Source: Microbacterium sp. (GTDB lineage Bacteria; Actinomycetota; Actinomycetes; Actinomycetales; Microbacteriaceae). From it: a stretch of DNA of 6,871 nt. The notes below the pieces were generated by a model, which worked only from the letters and a program-made list of their open reading frames with translations, was not told where the DNA came from and did not search any database. Location of the stretch: positions 1 to 6,871 of the forward strand of contig JAITUD010000313.1 of NCBI GenBank assembly GCA_031286555.1, written 5' to 3'. Both the position numbers and the translations under genes were made by a program. Positions 5,897-6,871 of this stretch are shown in pieces; within the stretch, counting starts at the first letter, position 1, and each line of letters starts with the position of its first letter.

Positions 5897-6871
5897 ATGC
5901 GTCGCATCCTCGTCCTCGGGTCAACAGGTTCCATCGGCACTCAGGCGCTGGACGTGATCCGCGCGAATCCGCGGCGGTTCGAGCTGGTCGGCATCGCCGC
6001 CGGCTCGAATGCCGGGATGCTGGCCGAGCAGGCATCCGAGTTCCACGTCGAGCACACCGCGCTGGGCGCCGAGGAGGCCGAGCAGCTCGTGCGCGACGTC
6101 GAGGCCGACGTGGTGCTCAATGCGATCACCGGCTCGATCGGGCTGGGCTCCACGCTGGCCGCGCTGAAGGCCGGCCGCACCCTGGCTCTGGCGAACAAGG
6201 AGTCGCTGATCGTCGGTGGCGCGCTGGTTCGCACCGCCGCGGCAGAGGGGCAGATCGTGCCGGTCGACTCCGAGCACTCCGCGCTCGCGCAGGCTCTGCG
6301 CTCGGGCGAGCACGCGGAGGTGCGGCGGCTGGTTGTCACGGCATCCGGCGGTCCGTTCCGCGGGCGCACGCGGGAGCAGATGACGGAGGTCGCCCCCGCC
6401 GAGGCGCTCGCGCACCCGACCTGGAACATGGGGCGGATGGTGACCACCAACTCCGCCACGCTCGTGAACAAGGGGCTCGAGGTGATCGAGGCGCACCTAC
6501 TGTTCGATGTCGCGTACGACGACATCGAGGTGGTGGTGCACCCGCAGTCGATCGTGCACTCCATGGTGGAGTTCGTAGACGGCTCGACGATCGCGCAGGC
6601 GTCGCCGCCCGACATGCGGCTGCCGATCTCGCTCGGGCTGGACTGGCCGCACCGCGTCGGCGGCGTCGGACGCCCGCTGGACTGGCGTCAGGCCACGAGC
6701 TGGACCTTCGAGCCGCTCGACGACGTCGCGTTCCCGTCGGTGGTGCTCGCGAAGCAGGTCGGCCGCGCCGGCGCGACGTTCCCCGCGGTCTACAACGCCG
6801 CGAACGAGCAGGCGGTGGACGCATTCCACGAGGGGCGGCTGTCGTTCCTCGGGATCGTCGACACGATCGCC
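5897..6871 (+). CDS. dxr: 1-deoxy-D-xylulose 5-phosphate reductoisomerase, 3'-truncated
   Basis: 325 codons are present, open to the window end; the family is about 360-400 residues, so part of the C-terminal helical domain is missing. Dxr (IspC) converts DXP to 2-C-methyl-D-erythritol 4-phosphate with NADPH and a divalent metal, the first committed MEP-pathway step, in the cytosol. The NADPH motif LGSTGSIGTQ is at residues 7-16 and LANKESLIVGG at 98-108. Metal ligands equivalent to E. coli D150, E152 and E231 are D124, E126 (VPVDSEHSAL) and E195 (NKGLE). Substrate-loop residues match as well: S150 (TASGGPF), H173 and W176 (HPTWNMG), S186, N191 and K192. The ATG at 5897 is chosen because the dinucleotide-binding strand RRILVLG starts right after it; no clear Shine-Dalgarno is seen. 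In many actinobacteria an M50 site-2 protease gene and ispG follow, which I would expect just beyond the window. Confidence 0.97.
   Translation, partial: MRRILVLGSTGSIGTQALDVIRANPRRFELVGIAAGSNAGMLAEQASEFHVEHTALGAEEAEQLVRDVEADVVLNAITGSIGLGSTLAALKAGRTLALANKESLIVGGALVRTAAAEGQIVPVDSEHSALAQALRSGEHAEVRRLVVTASGGPFRGRTREQMTEVAPAEALAHPTWNMGRMVTTNSATLVNKGLEVIEAHLLFDVAYDDIEVVVHPQSIVHSMVEFVDGSTIAQASPPDMRLPISLGLDWPHRVGGVGRPLDWRQATSWTFEPLDDVAFPSVVLAKQVGRAGATFPAVYNAANEQAVDAFHEGRLSFLGIVDTIA

Noticed and set aside
5921..6829. Several long - strand frames opposite dxr
   Set aside because: They are shadows of dxr, whose + frame has all catalytic residues intact.
1..6871. Search for CRISPR arrays, tRNA/rRNA genes, insertion sequences, att sites and a new defence or toxin-antitoxin cassette
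   Set aside because: No regularly spaced repeats, tRNA-like cloverleaf, transposase or integrase motif, or unassigned gene was found; almost every base is accounted for by six conserved genes.

Overview
The window reads as a chromosomal stretch of a high-GC actinobacterium, most likely Microbacteriaceae (Microbacterium-like). This rests on the roughly 70% GC appearance, strong G/C third-position codon use, GTG starts, an EccC/FtsK-like ATPase of actinobacterial type, the MEP isoprenoid enzyme Dxr, and a frequent GGATGC hexamer. The genus is my inference, not a database result.

Layout: (1) positions 1-2450, + strand: the 3' part of a multi-domain FtsK/SpoIIIE (EccC-like) ATPase whose start lies upstream of the window. 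(2) 2455-3450, - strand: an L-asparaginase of the Rhizobium etli AnsA/ReAV type (PF06089), convergent with the ATPase and separated by 4 bp, with a symmetric hairpin over both stop codons. (3) 3496-3969, + strand: an OsmC-family thiol peroxidase, divergent from the asparaginase across a 45-bp gap. (4) 3976-4755, - strand: a PlsC-type lysophospholipid acyltransferase, convergent with OsmC and 6 bp away; its promoter looks leaderless. (5) 4870-5859, + strand: an exported lipoprotein with two FKBP-type domains, the first degenerate and the second intact. (6) 5897-6871, + strand: dxr (ispC), truncated by the window end.

The genes are tightly packed housekeeping and stress functions with no evident common pathway. 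The ATPase would belong to a type VII-like secretion or DNA/protein translocation function, but no WXG100 or other secretion gene is in view. FKBP and dxr are co-directional with a 37-bp gap and may be co-transcribed; the gap holds a hairpin.

I found no mobile element, CRISPR array, tRNA/rRNA, phage gene or novel defence cassette. The longest stretch without a gene is 114 bp (4756-4869). The points most worth a second look are the overrepresented GGATGC/GCATCC hexamer, the tandem FKBP with a decayed first domain, and the inverted repeats in the plsC/FKBP, convergent and pre-dxr gaps. This is an ordinary core region rather than an obvious new system.
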